Of a stretch of 63,344 nt of DNA, positions 44,461-53,443 are shown piece by piece. Origin of the DNA: a gamma proteobacterium L18 (GTDB lineage Bacteria > Pseudomonadota > Gammaproteobacteria > Pseudomonadales > Pseudomonadaceae); the NCBI GenBank assembly GCA_000497835.1, contig KI547165.1, positions 1 to 63,344 on the forward strand, read 5' to 3'. The notes below the pieces were generated by a model. That model saw nothing but the letters and a program-made list of their open reading frames with translations, searched no databases and was not told the origin of the DNA. Position numbers and translations under genes: made by a program. How positions within the stretch are numbered: the first letter of the stretch is position 1; the number at the start of each line of letters is the position of its first letter.

Positions 44461-44492
44461 GAGCCGACTTCAGTCGCGATACAGACGCCGCC
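44438..44492. repeat. GTAGGAGCC REP half with internal duplication
   Basis: GACGGCGTAGGAGCCGACTG is followed immediately by a second TAGGAGCCGACTTCAGTCGCG, then ATACAGACGCCGCC. It supplies stop codons on both strands: TAG to the GNAT fragment and TGA (plus TCA) to the AraC gene. Confidence 0.75.
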
Positions 44493-45369
44493 GCTGCGAG
44501 GGCTTCTCCCCAAACAGCTTCTGGTACTGGCTGCAGAAATAGCTGGTGTGCTCGAAACCCCACTGCGCGGCGATATCGCTGATGCGCGCTTCGGGGTGGC
44601 GGCTCAGCGCGCGCCGCGCTTCGTTGAGGCGGATCGAGCGCAGGTACTGCACCGGGTTGACGTCGGCCACGCTCTGGAAGCTGTATTGCAAGGTGCGGCG
44701 CGAGATTTTCAGGCGCTTGCACAGGTCCACCAGGTTGCCGGCGCTGTGCGGCGCGTCCATGACCAGCTCGTGGCAGCGCTGCACGATGTATTGGCGGGTG
44801 GTGAAGCTGATCGTGCGCGCGGGCACCTCGTCCAGTTCGGCCAGCAGGCGGGCGGTAAGGTCCAGCACTCGGGGTTTGATGGCGTGCTGCGCCGGCGCCA
44901 TCAGCAACTCCACCAGTTCCCGGCACGCGCCCTGATGGGCCTTTGATGCCAGCGCCACGCCCTGTACGGCGTGGTTGGCGCGGCAGCGGGCGAGGGTGCT
45001 GTCGCTGAGCAGGTCGGTCAGTTCGGCGTAGGGGATGGACAGGCCCAGCACGTCCATGCCGGCGCCGGTGACGGTGCGAAATTCATGCTGGTTGGGCAGC
45101 AGGTTGACGCCGTCCAGCACCCAGGGTTGCTGGCTGCACCGCTGGGGCCATACCAGCGGCACGATCAGGTTGAGGTGGTCGCGCGGCAGTTGCATGTGCT
45201 GGATGGCGGCCTGGCTCAGGCGCTCGCGAAACAGCCGCACGCTGCCTACGTCGCGCACCCACAGGGCGGCGTCGAGGGGGCCGTTGCTCAACTGGTCGTA
45301 GCGCTGGTCCCAGCCACTGAGGTGGCTGGCATGTTCGGACATGTCGGCGGACTGAAAAAACTGCTGCAT
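44470..45369 (-). CDS. AraC-family regulator beside the paa cluster, FeaR/EutR-like layout
   Basis: 299 residues. The N-terminal sensor half (HLNLIVPLVWPQRC; LNQHEFRTVTG-like; AELTDLLSDSTLARCRAN) is of the AraC-binding type with repeated hydrophobic strands. The C-terminal DNA-binding domain has NLVDLCKRLKISRRTLQYSFQS and ARISDIAAQWGFEHTSYFCSQYQKLFGEKPSQRRR. The final residues (RRLYRD) and stop lie in the REP half at 44438-44492. By place, it may control phenylacetate or aryl-alcohol catabolism, as FeaR does for phenylethylamine; the control is inferred. Confidence 0.8.
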   Translation of the reverse strand: MQQFFQSADMSEHASHLSGWDQRYDQLSNGPLDAALWVRDVGSVRLFRERLSQAAIQHMQLPRDHLNLIVPLVWPQRCSQQPWVLDGVNLLPNQHEFRTVTGAGMDVLGLSIPYAELTDLLSDSTLARCRANHAVQGVALASKAHQGACRELVELLMAPAQHAIKPRVLDLTARLLAELDEVPARTISFTTRQYIVQRCHELVMDAPHSAGNLVDLCKRLKISRRTLQYSFQSVADVNPVQYLRSIRLNEARRALSRHPEARISDIAAQWGFEHTSYFCSQYQKLFGEKPSQRRRLYRD

Positions 45370-45575
45370 CAGACAACCTGCTTGAAGGGGTTGGACTGAA
45401 ATTGCAATTGCCGTGCCGGTTGCCGACAGGCGTTTTAACCTGTTGAAAGCCCTGAACTAGAGCGGTTTCAATAGGCTTGGGAAACCCCTCGTCCGTGAGA
45501 ATGTTGCAAGATATTTCTGTATGCACCATCACGGCCCCCGCAGCGGCCGTGACGGTAACAATTGGGGCGCTGGCC

Positions 45576-47624
45576 TTACGCTTCGCGCTTCACCACCAGG
45601 GTCAGAATGTCGTAGCTGGCCACCACCTCATCACGTTGGTTGGTCACTTCCACGTCCCACGCCACCACCCCCTGCGGGATGCCTTGCGGGCTCTGCTTGC
45701 CCTGGTCGATCTTGCGCTTGCAGGTCAGCCGCGCGCGGATGGTGTCGCCGATGGCCACCGGGTTGATGAAGCGCAGGGTGTCCAGGCCATAGTTGGCCAG
45801 CACCGGGCCTTCGCCGGGGGAGACGAACAGCCCGGCCGCCGCCGACAGCACGAAATAGCCATGGGCGATGCGCTGGCCGAACTGCGAGCGGCTTGCGGCG
45901 ATTTCATCGAAGTGCATGTAGAAGTGGTCGCCCGACAGGCAGCCGAAGTTCACCAGGTCGGCCTCGGTGACGGTGCGCCGGTGGGTGAGCAGCGACTCGC
46001 CGATCTGCAGGTCCTGGAAGTGACGACGGAACGGGTGCACCTCGGTTTCGATGACCTCGGCGCCGCGTACGTATTCCCCGGTGATGGCCGCCAGCATGGT
46101 CGGCGAGCCCTGGATGGCGGCGCGTTGCAGGTAGTGCTTCACGGCGCGCAGGCCGCCCAGTTCTTCACCGCCGCCGGCACGGCCGGGGCCGCCGTGCTTG
46201 AGTTGCGGCAGCGGTGAGCCGTGGCCGGTGGATTCGGCGGCGGCGTGGCGGTCCAGCACCAGCAGGCGGCCGTGCCAGGCGGCGGCGGCCGGGATGGCCT
46301 TGGCGGCAATCTGCGGGCTCCTGGTGACCAGGCTGGCGACCAGGCTGCCTTTCCCGCGGGCGGCCAGCAGCAGGGCTTCATCCAGGTCGTCGTAGGCCAT
46401 CAACGTGCTCACCGGGCCGAAGGCTTCAATGTCGTGGGCGCCGCCTTCGGCGTGGGCGTCGCGGGCGTGCAGCAGGGTGGGGGCAAAGAACGCGCCCTCG
46501 GCCACGCCCTCGCCACGCGGGTTGAAACCGTCAGCAGCGCCGAACAGGGTATCGCAGCTTTGCTGAAGCAATGCCAGGCGCTCCCCCACGTCCCGTTGCT
46601 GGGCGTGGGAGGCCAGGGCGCCCATGCGCACGCCTTCCACGGACGGATCGCCGACCACCACCTTGGCCAGGCGCTCGCGGATGCGCGTGACCACCGCGTC
46701 CAGGTATTGGCGCGGGACGATGGCGCGGCGGATGGCGGTGCATTTCTGCCCGGCCTTGGTGGTCATTTCGCGCACCACTTCCTTCACGTACAGCTCGAAC
46801 TCTTCGTCATCCGGGGTCACATCCGGGGCCAGGATGGCGCAGTTCAGTGAGTCGGCCTCGGCAGTGAAGGGCACCGAATGACGGATCAGGTTGGGCGTGA
46901 CGCGCAGCTTGGCGGCGGTGTCGGCCGAGCCGGTGAAGGTCACCAGGTCCTGCCCTTGCAGGCGGTCGAGCAGGTCGCCGGTGCTGCCGATCACCAGTTG
47001 CAGGCTGCCGGCGGGCAACAGGCCGGATTCATCCATCAGGCGCACCACGGCTTCAGTCAGGTAGCTGGTGGCGGTGGCGGGCTTGACCACGCAGGGCATG
47101 CCCGCCAGGAAGCACGGCGCAAATTTTTCCAGCATGCCCCAGATGGGGAAGTTGAAGGCGTTGATGTGCACCGCCAGGCCGCCGCGTGGCACCAGGATAT
47201 GGCTACCGGCAAACTGGCCGAGCTTGCCCAGGGGGAAGGCGGGACCTTCATGCACCACATTGCCCGACGGCAATTCACGGCTGCCGATGCCGGCATAGCT
47301 GAACAGCGTGGCGTTGCCGCCTTCGATGTCGATCCAGCTGTCGGCGCGGGTGGCACCGCTGTGGTGGGACAGGGCGTACAGCTGCTCCTTGCGCTCGGCC
47401 AGGTACAGGGCCAGGGCCTTGAGGCGCTGGGCACGTTGCTGGAAGTCGAGGGCGGCAAGGCTCTGGTTGCCGATACGGCGGCCGTGGTCCACGGCTTCTG
47501 CAAAGTCCGGGGCTTCTTCGTGGGTACGGGCCAGGGGCTGGCCGTTGAGGGCGCTGCGCAGGGTTTGCGCGCCGTGCTGGCCGATCCAGCGGCCGGCGAT
47601 GAAGGATTGCAGGGTGGGGGTCAT
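45576..47624 (-). CDS. paaZ: PaaZ bifunctional oxepin-CoA hydrolase / 3-oxo-5,6-dehydrosuberyl-CoA semialdehyde dehydrogenase
   Basis: 682 residues from ATG 47624. The first 530 residues are an aldehyde dehydrogenase (PRGGLAVHINAFNFPIWGMLEKFAP, TFTGSADTAAKLRV, catalytic TKAGQKCTAIRRA); residues about 545-682 are a MaoC-like hydratase (LVNFGCLSGDHFYMHFDEIAA, GLDTLRFINPVAIGDTI). The hydratase domain opens the oxepin ring and the dehydrogenase oxidises the aldehyde. It lies last in the paa unit, separated from paaE by the 103-bp repeat array. Confidence 0.95.
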   Translation of the reverse strand: MTPTLQSFIAGRWIGQHGAQTLRSALNGQPLARTHEEAPDFAEAVDHGRRIGNQSLAALDFQQRAQRLKALALYLAERKEQLYALSHHSGATRADSWIDIEGGNATLFSYAGIGSRELPSGNVVHEGPAFPLGKLGQFAGSHILVPRGGLAVHINAFNFPIWGMLEKFAPCFLAGMPCVVKPATATSYLTEAVVRLMDESGLLPAGSLQLVIGSTGDLLDRLQGQDLVTFTGSADTAAKLRVTPNLIRHSVPFTAEADSLNCAILAPDVTPDDEEFELYVKEVVREMTTKAGQKCTAIRRAIVPRQYLDAVVTRIRERLAKVVVGDPSVEGVRMGALASHAQQRDVGERLALLQQSCDTLFGAADGFNPRGEGVAEGAFFAPTLLHARDAHAEGGAHDIEAFGPVSTLMAYDDLDEALLLAARGKGSLVASLVTRSPQIAAKAIPAAAAWHGRLLVLDRHAAAESTGHGSPLPQLKHGGPGRAGGGEELGGLRAVKHYLQRAAIQGSPTMLAAITGEYVRGAEVIETEVHPFRRHFQDLQIGESLLTHRRTVTEADLVNFGCLSGDHFYMHFDEIAASRSQFGQRIAHGYFVLSAAAGLFVSPGEGPVLANYGLDTLRFINPVAIGDTIRARLTCKRKIDQGKQSPQGIPQGVVAWDVEVTNQRDEVVASYDILTLVVKREA

Positions 47625-47690
47625 GGGAAAGGCTCCGCAGGCATTGGAATTGTTGTCGGGTTTCAGGGCCTCATCGCGAGCAAGCTTTGC

Positions 47691-48094
47691 TCCCACAGTG
47701 GTGAGCCTGCCACGGCGGATGGCACACCACTGTGGGAGCAAAGCTTGCTCGCGATGAGGTCGGCAGCCTCACAGCAAGGATCGAACTCAGATCTCCCACA
47801 GTGGTGAGCCTGCCACGGCGGATGGCACACCACTGTGGGAGCAAAGCTTGCTCGCGATGAGGCCGGCAGCCTCACAGCAAGGCTCGAACTCAGGTCTCCC
47901 ACAGTGGTGAGCCTGCCACGGCGGATGGCACGCCACTGTGGGAGCAAAGCTTGCTCGCGATGAGGCTGGCAGCCTCACAGCAAGGCTCGAACTCAGGTCT
48001 CCCACAGTGGTGAGCCTGCCACGGCGGATGGCACACCACTGTGGGAGAAAGCTTGCTCGCGATGAGGCCGGCAGCCTCACAGCAAGGCTCGAAC
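47691..48094. repeat. Tandem array of 103-bp units, four copies
   Basis: The sequence TCCCACAGTGGTGAGCCTGC recurs at 47691, 47794, 47897 and 48000, exactly 103 bases apart. Each unit is a REPIN pair (GTGGGAGCAAAGCTTGCTCG facing CCCACAGTGG) plus a linker GCAGCCTCACAGCAAGGCTC and the bases GAACTCAGATCT. The last copy joins the paaE stop, whose final codons produce the same TCAGATCTGG, so the unit seems to have captured the gene end before it multiplied. The final copy lacks one base (GGGAGAAAGC). The unit also shortens the paaE-paaZ gap to repeats only. Confidence 0.9.
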
Positions 48095-49171
48095 TCAGAT
48101 CTGGTCGAAATCAAGCACCACTTTCTGGCTGACCGGGAAGGTCTGGCACGACAGCACATAGCCGGCCGCCACTTCGTAATCCTCCAGCGCATGGTTGGCG
48201 TCCATCTCCACTTCGCCTTCGATCACCTTGCACTTGCAGGTCGAGCACACCCCGGCCTTGCACGAATAGGGCAGCTCGGCGCCGATGGCATTGCCGGCGT
48301 CCAGCACGCTGACGGTGTTGCGCGGCAGGTCGAAGGCCAGGGCGCGGCCGTCGCTGATCACGGTGATCTGGCTGACCGCCGAATCCATCTGGCGCGCCGC
48401 TTCGCGGGCTTGGCGCTTGTGGCCGTCGTCCGCGGCGCCAAACAGTTCGAAGTGGATGCGCCGGGCGTCCATGCCGTGGGCCTTGAGCTGGTCGCGCACG
48501 GTCTCGGTCATGGCCTGGGGGCCGCAGATGAAGGCGGCGTCCAGGGTCTTCACGTCCACCCAGCGGCTGAACAGGCGCTGGCATTTGTCGGCGTCGATGC
48601 GGCCGTTGTACAGGTCCACGTCCTGCTGCTCGCGGCTGAACACGAACACCAGGTTCAGGCGTTGCAGGTAGCGGTTCTTCAGGTCTTCCAACTGCTCGCG
48701 GAACAGCGCGCCAGAGCTTGAGCGGTTGCCGTACAGCAAGGTCACGTGGCTGTGCGGCTCGTGCTCCAAGGTGGTCTTGATGATCGACAGGATCGGCGTG
48801 ATGCCGCTGCCGGCCGCCACCGCCAGGTAGCTGCCATGACGCGCCGGGTCCAGCGCCACGCTGAACTCGCCGGCCGGCGGCATCACCTCCAGTTGGTGGC
48901 CGGGCTGCAACTGTTCGTTGGCGTAGGCGGAAAAACGCCCGCCGGCGACTTTCTTGATCGCCACCCGCAGTTCGTTGTCGTTGACCGCGCTGCAGATGGA
49001 GTAGGAGCGCCGCACTTCCTCGCCGTCCAGCTGGGTGCGCATCACCAGATGCTGGCCCTGGGTGTAGCGGAATTGGTCCTGCAGGTGCGCCGGTACGTCG
49101 AAGACGATGGACACGGCGTCGCGGGTTTCGGCGCGGACCTGCTTGATGGTCAGGCTGTGGAACTGGCTCAT
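48095..49171 (-). CDS. paaE: Phenylacetyl-CoA epoxidase reductase subunit
   Basis: 358 residues. FAD/NAD(P) reductase part: YTQGQHLVMRTQLDGEEVRRSYSICSA, SYLAVAAGSGITPILSI and FICGPQAMTETVRDQL; the C-terminus is a plant-type ferredoxin, ELPYSCKAGVCSTCKCKVIEGEVEMD, with the last Cys in VLSCQTFP. It passes electrons from NADPH to the PaaA diiron site. The length agrees with family. The last codons (LDFDQI and stop) form the edge of the tandem repeat. Confidence 0.96.
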   Translation of the reverse strand: MSQFHSLTIKQVRAETRDAVSIVFDVPAHLQDQFRYTQGQHLVMRTQLDGEEVRRSYSICSAVNDNELRVAIKKVAGGRFSAYANEQLQPGHQLEVMPPAGEFSVALDPARHGSYLAVAAGSGITPILSIIKTTLEHEPHSHVTLLYGNRSSSGALFREQLEDLKNRYLQRLNLVFVFSREQQDVDLYNGRIDADKCQRLFSRWVDVKTLDAAFICGPQAMTETVRDQLKAHGMDARRIHFELFGAADDGHKRQAREAARQMDSAVSQITVISDGRALAFDLPRNTVSVLDAGNAIGAELPYSCKAGVCSTCKCKVIEGEVEMDANHALEDYEVAAGYVLSCQTFPVSQKVVLDFDQI

Positions 49172-49190
49172 TGTTGTTCTCCGTTTCCCA

Positions 49191-49724
49191 TCAGATGCAC
49201 TTGAAATAATCGAACGGCTCGCGGCACTCGACGCAGCGGTACAGGGCCTTGCAGGCCGTGGAGCCGAACTGGCTGAGCAGCTCGGTGTGCGCGCTGCCGC
49301 ACTGCGGGCACAGCACCTGGGGCGCCTCGCCCAGCAGCGTGCGTTTACTGGTACTGCCCTCGGGCGGGGCGATGCCGTATTCGCGCAGTTGCTCGCGGCC
49401 CTGGGGGGTGATCCAGTCGGTGGTCCACGCCGGGGTCAGTTGCCGCTGCAGCCTGGGTGCGTCGAAACCGGCCTGTTCAAGGGCCTCCCGGATGTCGCTT
49501 TCAATCACCTCGGTGGCCGGGCAGCCGGAGTAGGTGGGGGTGACCACCACCTGCAAATGCCCGGCGTCCCAGCCCAGGTCGCGAACGATGCCCAGCGCCA
49601 CTACGCTGACCACCGGCACTTCCGGGTCCATGACCTGGTCCAGCACGTGCCAGGCCTGGGCCAGGTCGCCGGCCTGCTGCGGCCGCGCGCCCCGGTCGCT
49701 GACGATCAGCTCACCAGGTCGCAT
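49191..49724 (-). CDS. paaD: PaaD, phenylacetyl-CoA epoxidase assembly protein
   Basis: 177 residues from ATG 49724. MIP18/SufT-like part: AWHVLDQVMDPEVPVVSVVALGIVRDL, TPTYSGCPATEVIESDIREAL, then a C-terminal zinc-finger-like segment with CPQCGSAHTELLS and YRCVECREPFDYFKCI. PaaD aids maturation of the complex, likely metal insertion. The start overlaps the paaC end by 14 nt. Confidence 0.95.
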   Translation of the reverse strand: MRPGELIVSDRGARPQQAGDLAQAWHVLDQVMDPEVPVVSVVALGIVRDLGWDAGHLQVVVTPTYSGCPATEVIESDIREALEQAGFDAPRLQRQLTPAWTTDWITPQGREQLREYGIAPPEGSTSKRTLLGEAPQVLCPQCGSAHTELLSQFGSTACKALYRCVECREPFDYFKCI

Positions 49725-50472
49725 CGGGGTAGGCTCGTGGCAGGTACTGCATGTCGGCCAACAGTAGGCCCAGATGCTCGCTGTGCAGGCCCTGGCGGCC
49801 GTCCAGGTAGAACGGGCTGGCGGGCTCAGGGAGCGGCAGGGTGGCGCGGGCAAACACATCGGCGACCTTGGCGCGCCAGGCGGCCGCGACTTCCAGCGGG
49901 TCTGCGATCAACCCGGCAGCAGCCAGGCGCTGCTCGGCGTCGCTGGGGTTCACCAGCTCCACGGTGAAACGCCAAACCTTGGGCAACGCCGCGAGCATGC
50001 GCGCGTGGCTTTCCTCGGTGCCGTCACCTAGGCGCTCCACCCATTCGTCGGAGCGGCGCAGGTGGTAGGTGACTTCCTTCAGGCCCTTGGCGGCTATGCC
50101 GGCGATGCGCGCGTCGCTGGACGTGCTCAGGCCGTGCAGCACTTGAAAGTGCCAGGCGTCGTAGAAAAACTGCTTGAGGAGGGTTACCGCGTAATCGCCG
50201 TTGGGCTGTTCCACCAGCAGCAGGTTGCGCAGTTCGCGCTCGTTGCGCAGGAAGGCCAAAGCGTCTGCATCACGGCCGTCGTCCAGGCGCTCGGCGGCGT
50301 ATTCCAGCCAGTGGCGCGCCTGGCCGATCAGGTCCAGGCCGACGTTGGCCAGGGCCAGTTCTTCTTCCAGCGCCGGCGCATGGCCGATCCACTGGCTCAG
50401 GCGCTGGCCCTGGATCAGGGCGCTGTCGCCCAGGTGCAGCAGGTAGTGGGTCAGGTCGTGTTCGATGGTCAT
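49711..50472 (-). CDS. paaC: Phenylacetyl-CoA epoxidase structural subunit PaaC
   Basis: 253 residues from ATG 50472 with GAGG upstream (a GTG at 50484 overlapping the paaB stop is an alternative). Ferritin-like helical protein with DSALIQGQRLSQWIGHAPALEEELALANVGLDLIGQARH, ERELRNLLLVEQPNGDYAVTLLKQF and YHLRRSDEWVERLGDGTEES. It lacks a full diiron set and serves as structural partner of PaaA in the epoxidase. 14-nt overlap with paaD. Confidence 0.96.
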   Translation of the reverse strand: MTIEHDLTHYLLHLGDSALIQGQRLSQWIGHAPALEEELALANVGLDLIGQARHWLEYAAERLDDGRDADALAFLRNERELRNLLLVEQPNGDYAVTLLKQFFYDAWHFQVLHGLSTSSDARIAGIAAKGLKEVTYHLRRSDEWVERLGDGTEESHARMLAALPKVWRFTVELVNPSDAEQRLAAAGLIADPLEVAAAWRAKVADVFARATLPLPEPASPFYLDGRQGLHSEHLGLLLADMQYLPRAYPDATW

Positions 50473-50480
50473 GGTCGGCC

Positions 50481-50762
50481 TCACATGTGCCCGACTTCAG
50501 GCGGCAATTCGTAGAAGCTGGCGTGGCGGTAGACCTTGTCGTCGGCCGGGTCGAACAGCGGGTCCTTGTCATCGGGCGAGGAGGCGGTGATCAGCGCCGA
50601 GGGCACCACCCACAGGCTCACGCCCTCGCTGCGACGGGTGTACAGCTCACGGGCGTTTTCGATGGCCATGGCCGCATCGGCGGCGTGCACGCTGCCCACG
50701 TGCTTGTGGTTAAGGCCGTGCTTGCTGCGCACGAAGACTTCGAACAGGGTCCAGTCGGACAT
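50481..50762 (-). CDS. paaB: Phenylacetyl-CoA epoxidase subunit PaaB
   Basis: 93 residues: WTLFEVFVRSKHGLNHKHVGSVHAADAAMAIENARELYTRR, then LWVVPSALITASSPDDKDPLFDPADDKVYRHASFYELP. Size and wording are typical of PaaB, which bridges subunits of the complex. It lies 14 nt after paaA, same transcript. Confidence 0.97.
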   Translation of the reverse strand: MSDWTLFEVFVRSKHGLNHKHVGSVHAADAAMAIENARELYTRRSEGVSLWVVPSALITASSPDDKDPLFDPADDKVYRHASFYELPPEVGHM

Positions 50763-50776
50763 GGGGTTTCTCCAGC

Positions 50777-51766
50777 TCAGGCGGCGTTCTTGTTGTGGTG
50801 TTTGCGGGCATGGGCCACGGCGGCTTCGCGCACCCAGGCGCCATCCTCGATGGCCTGCTTGCGGGTGGCCACGCGCTCGGCGTTGCAGGGGCCGTTGCCC
50901 TTGAGCACTTCGTAGAACTCATCCCACTGGATGGCGCCAAAATCGTAGTGGCCGGTCTCGGCGTTCCACTTCAGCTCCGGGTCGGGGCAGGTGCAGCCCA
51001 GCAGTTCGAGTTGCGGGATGGTCTGGTCGACGAAGCGCTGGCGCAGTTCGTCGTTGCCCTGGCGCTTGATTTTCCAGGCCATGGACTGGGCGCTGTTGGG
51101 CGAGTGTTCATCGCTGGGGCCGAACATCATCAGCGCCGGCCACCACAGGCGGTTGATGGCGTCCTGCACCATGTCCTTCTGGGCCTGGGTGCCGTGACGC
51201 ATCATGGTCAGCAGCATTTCGTAGCCCTGGCGCTGGTGGAAGCTCTCTTCCTTGCAGATGCGCACCATGGCCCGGGCATAGGGGCCGTAGGAGGTGCGTT
51301 GCAGCACCACCTGGTTGACGATGGCCGCGCCATCCACCAGCCAGCCCACCGCGCCCATGTCGGCCCAGCTCAGGGTGGGGTAGTTGAAGATGCTCGAATA
51401 CTTGGCTTTGCCGGCGTGCATCTTGGCAATTTCCGTATCGCGATCGGCGCCCAGGGTTTCCATGGCGCTGTACAGGTACAGGCCGTGGCCTGCTTCGTCC
51501 TGGATCTTGGCCAGCAGCTGCAGCTTGCGCTTGAGGGTAGGGGCGCGGGTCAGCCAGTTGCCTTCGGGCAGCATGCCGACGATTTCCGAGTGGGCATGCT
51601 GGGAGATCTGGCGAATCAGGGTTTGCCGGTAGGCGTCGGGCATCCAGTTCTTGGCTTCGATCTTGATCTCGGCGTCGATCTTTTCCTGGAAGGCGCGTTC
51701 CTGGGCGTCCATCTCGTCGAGGGTCTTGAGGCGCTTGACGCCGGTTTCCACTAGCTGTGCGTACAT
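50777..51766 (-). CDS. paaA: Phenylacetyl-CoA epoxidase catalytic subunit PaaA
   Basis: 329 residues. Diiron monooxygenase: [43 protein letters not shown] (first E-x-x-H), then [21 protein letters not shown] and [25 protein letters not shown]. Glu and His ligands are present. It converts phenylacetyl-CoA to the 1,2-epoxide with O2. First gene of paaABCDE; promoter with GATAC half-sites just upstream. Confidence 0.97.
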   Translation of the reverse strand: MYAQLVETGVKRLKTLDEMDAQERAFQEKIDAEIKIEAKNWMPDAYRQTLIRQISQHAHSEIVGMLPEGNWLTRAPTLKRKLQLLAKIQDEAGHGLYLYSAMETLGADRDTEIAKMHAGKAKYSSIFNYPTLSWADMGAVGWLVDGAAIVNQVVLQRTSYGPYARAMVRICKEESFHQRQGYEMLLTMMRHGTQAQKDMVQDAINRLWWPALMMFGPSDEHSPNSAQSMAWKIKRQGNDELRQRFVDQTIPQLELLGCTCPDPELKWNAETGHYDFGAIQWDEFYEVLKGNGPCNAERVATRKQAIEDGAWVREAAVAHARKHHNKNAA

Positions 51767-51883
51767 GAGGGGTCTCCGCCATGAGGGGGGGCATGGCTAA
51801 TTTATAAGTGATACGGAATTAAATATCAAACACAAAATATGAGTATCAAATATTTTTTGTATCGCTTTGGTGTTGTGGTGATG
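51767..51883 (-). promoter_or_regulatory. paaABCDE promoter region with repeated GATAC/GTATC sites
   Basis: AT-rich. TGATACGGAA (51809-51818, plus strand) lies 43 bases before the paaA start, and further half-sites AATATC, GAGTATC and GTATCGC follow within 60 bases. The same decamer occurs upstream of paaF at 57851-57860. A TATAAAT sequence next to it on the transcribed strand could be the -10 box. Likely the binding region of a pathway repressor such as PaaX or PaaR, encoded elsewhere. Confidence 0.6.
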
Positions 51884-52057
51884 GCTTCCCGAGCTTCGCT
51901 CGGTCCCACACCCTTCGCGGCAGTTGAATCAGTGATGCAAAGCTTTTAGCCCTTGGCGGCACTGCAGGATGACCTGCTGCGCCACCAAAGGCTGAGAGCT
52001 TTGCCTAAATGACTCAACTGCCGCGAAGGGTGTGGGACCGAGCGAAGCTCGGGAAGC
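51884..52057. repeat. 174-bp near-perfect hairpin inside the paa cluster
   Basis: Outer arms of 44 bases (51884-51927 and 52014-52057) are exact complements, with CCCGAGCTTCGCTCGG as an inner palindrome. Inside, GCAAAGCT...GCCCTTGGCGGC pairs with GCCACCAAAGGC...AGCTTTGC, leaving a loop of about 20 bases. It differs from the other REP families of the window. It separates paaK from paaA and could end the paaFGHJK transcript. Confidence 0.85.
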
Positions 52058-52070
52058 AGGCGCCGCCGAT

Positions 52071-53381
52071 CTACCCGCGCTTGTCGAACACGTGCGCGGC
52101 CTTGCCTTCCGAGCGCTTGAGGGAGTGCAGCGGTTGCAGCAGCACCCGGGTGGTGATGCCGATGTAGGTCTTGATCTGCTTGCTCAGCTCGCTGCACACA
52201 GCCTGCTGCTGGGCCGCGTCCAGGTGTTGGTGCTCGGGCCGCAACTCAACGTGGACGTCCACTGAATCCAGGTTACCATTGCGATACAGGTGCATTTCAT
52301 AACACTCGCAAAGCTGTTTGATTTTCAGCACTTGTTCCTCCACCTGGGTGGGGAACACGTTGACCCCGCGGATGATCAGCATGTCGTCGCTGCGCCCGGT
52401 GATCTTGTCCATGCGCCGCATCGGCCGGCCGCTGCCGGGCAGCAGGCGGGTGAGGTCGCGGGTGCGGTAGCGGATCATCGGCAGTGCCTCCTTGCTCAGG
52501 GAGGTGAACACCAGTTCGCCGAACTGGCCATCCGGCAGCACCTGGCCGGTGACCGGGTCGATGATTTCCGGGTAGAAGTGGTCTTCCCAGAGGGTCGGGT
52601 GGCCGCGGCTGTCGGCGCACTCCATGGCCACGCCCGGGCCCATGATTTCCGACAGGCCGTAGATGTCCTGGGCGGTGATGCCCAGCCGGCGCTCGATGGC
52701 GCCGCGCAGCTCGTCGGTCCAGGGTTCGGCGCCGAAGATGCCCAGGCGCAGGGCGAGTTTTTGCGGGTCGATGCCCTGGCGCTCGATCTCGTCGGCGATG
52801 TTGAGCATGTACGAGGGCGTGACCATGATGATGTCGGGGTTGAAGTCGCGGATCAGTTGTACCTGTTTCTCGGTCTGCCCACCCGACATGGGGATTACCG
52901 TGCAGCCCAGGCGCTCGGCGCCGTAGTGGGCGCCCAGGCCGCCGGTGAACAGGCCGTAACCGTAGGAGATGTGCACTTTGTCGCCGCGCTTGCCGCCGGC
53001 GGCGCGGATCGAGCGGGCGACGATGTTGGCCCAGGTGTCGATGTCGTTCTGGGTGTAGCCCACCACGGTAGGCTTGCCGGTGGTACCGCTGGAGGCGTGC
53101 AGGCGCACCACGTCCTGCTGGGGCACGGCGAACATGCCGTAGGGGTAGTTGTCACGCAGGTCGTTCTTGCCGGTGAAGGGGAACTTGCCCAGGTCTTCCA
53201 GCGTTTTCAGGTCGTCCGGGTGCAGGCCCAGGGCGTCGAAGCGCTGCCGGTACAGCGGCACGTTCTGGTAGGCGTGGTTGAGGCTCCAGCGCAGGCGTTG
53301 CAGCTGGTGGTCGCGCAGTTGGTCGACACTGGCGGTTTCAAACGGGTCCAGCAAGGCTTCAGGGTTGAGGTGCATGTTCAT
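52071..53381 (-). CDS. paaK: Phenylacetate-CoA ligase
   Basis: 436 residues from ATG 53381 (ATG 53375 follows). Adenylate-forming motifs: VVRLHASSGTTGKPTVVGYT (P-loop), ISYGYGLFTGGLGAHYGAERLG, IYGLSEIMGPGVAMEC (A5), MIRYRTRDLTRLLPG and KITGRSDDMLIIRGVNVFP; the C-terminal lysine lies in LKRSEGKAAHVFDKR. It makes phenylacetyl-CoA from phenylacetate, ATP and CoA, the entry step of the pathway. Last gene of paaFGHJK. Confidence 0.97.
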   Translation of the reverse strand: MNMHLNPEALLDPFETASVDQLRDHQLQRLRWSLNHAYQNVPLYRQRFDALGLHPDDLKTLEDLGKFPFTGKNDLRDNYPYGMFAVPQQDVVRLHASSGTTGKPTVVGYTQNDIDTWANIVARSIRAAGGKRGDKVHISYGYGLFTGGLGAHYGAERLGCTVIPMSGGQTEKQVQLIRDFNPDIIMVTPSYMLNIADEIERQGIDPQKLALRLGIFGAEPWTDELRGAIERRLGITAQDIYGLSEIMGPGVAMECADSRGHPTLWEDHFYPEIIDPVTGQVLPDGQFGELVFTSLSKEALPMIRYRTRDLTRLLPGSGRPMRRMDKITGRSDDMLIIRGVNVFPTQVEEQVLKIKQLCECYEMHLYRNGNLDSVDVHVELRPEHQHLDAAQQQAVCSELSKQIKTYIGITTRVLLQPLHSLKRSEGKAAHVFDKRG

Positions 53382-53443
53382 GGCTTCACTCGAATTGTTC
53401 TTGTGTGAGTGTCCGGCGGGCGTCGTGGCGCCTGCCCATAGGC

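Noticed and set aside
47691..48094. Regularly spaced repeats that might be a CRISPR array
   Set aside because: The whole 103-base unit is repeated, including the supposed spacers, and no cas genes are near. It is a tandem duplication of a REPIN unit.
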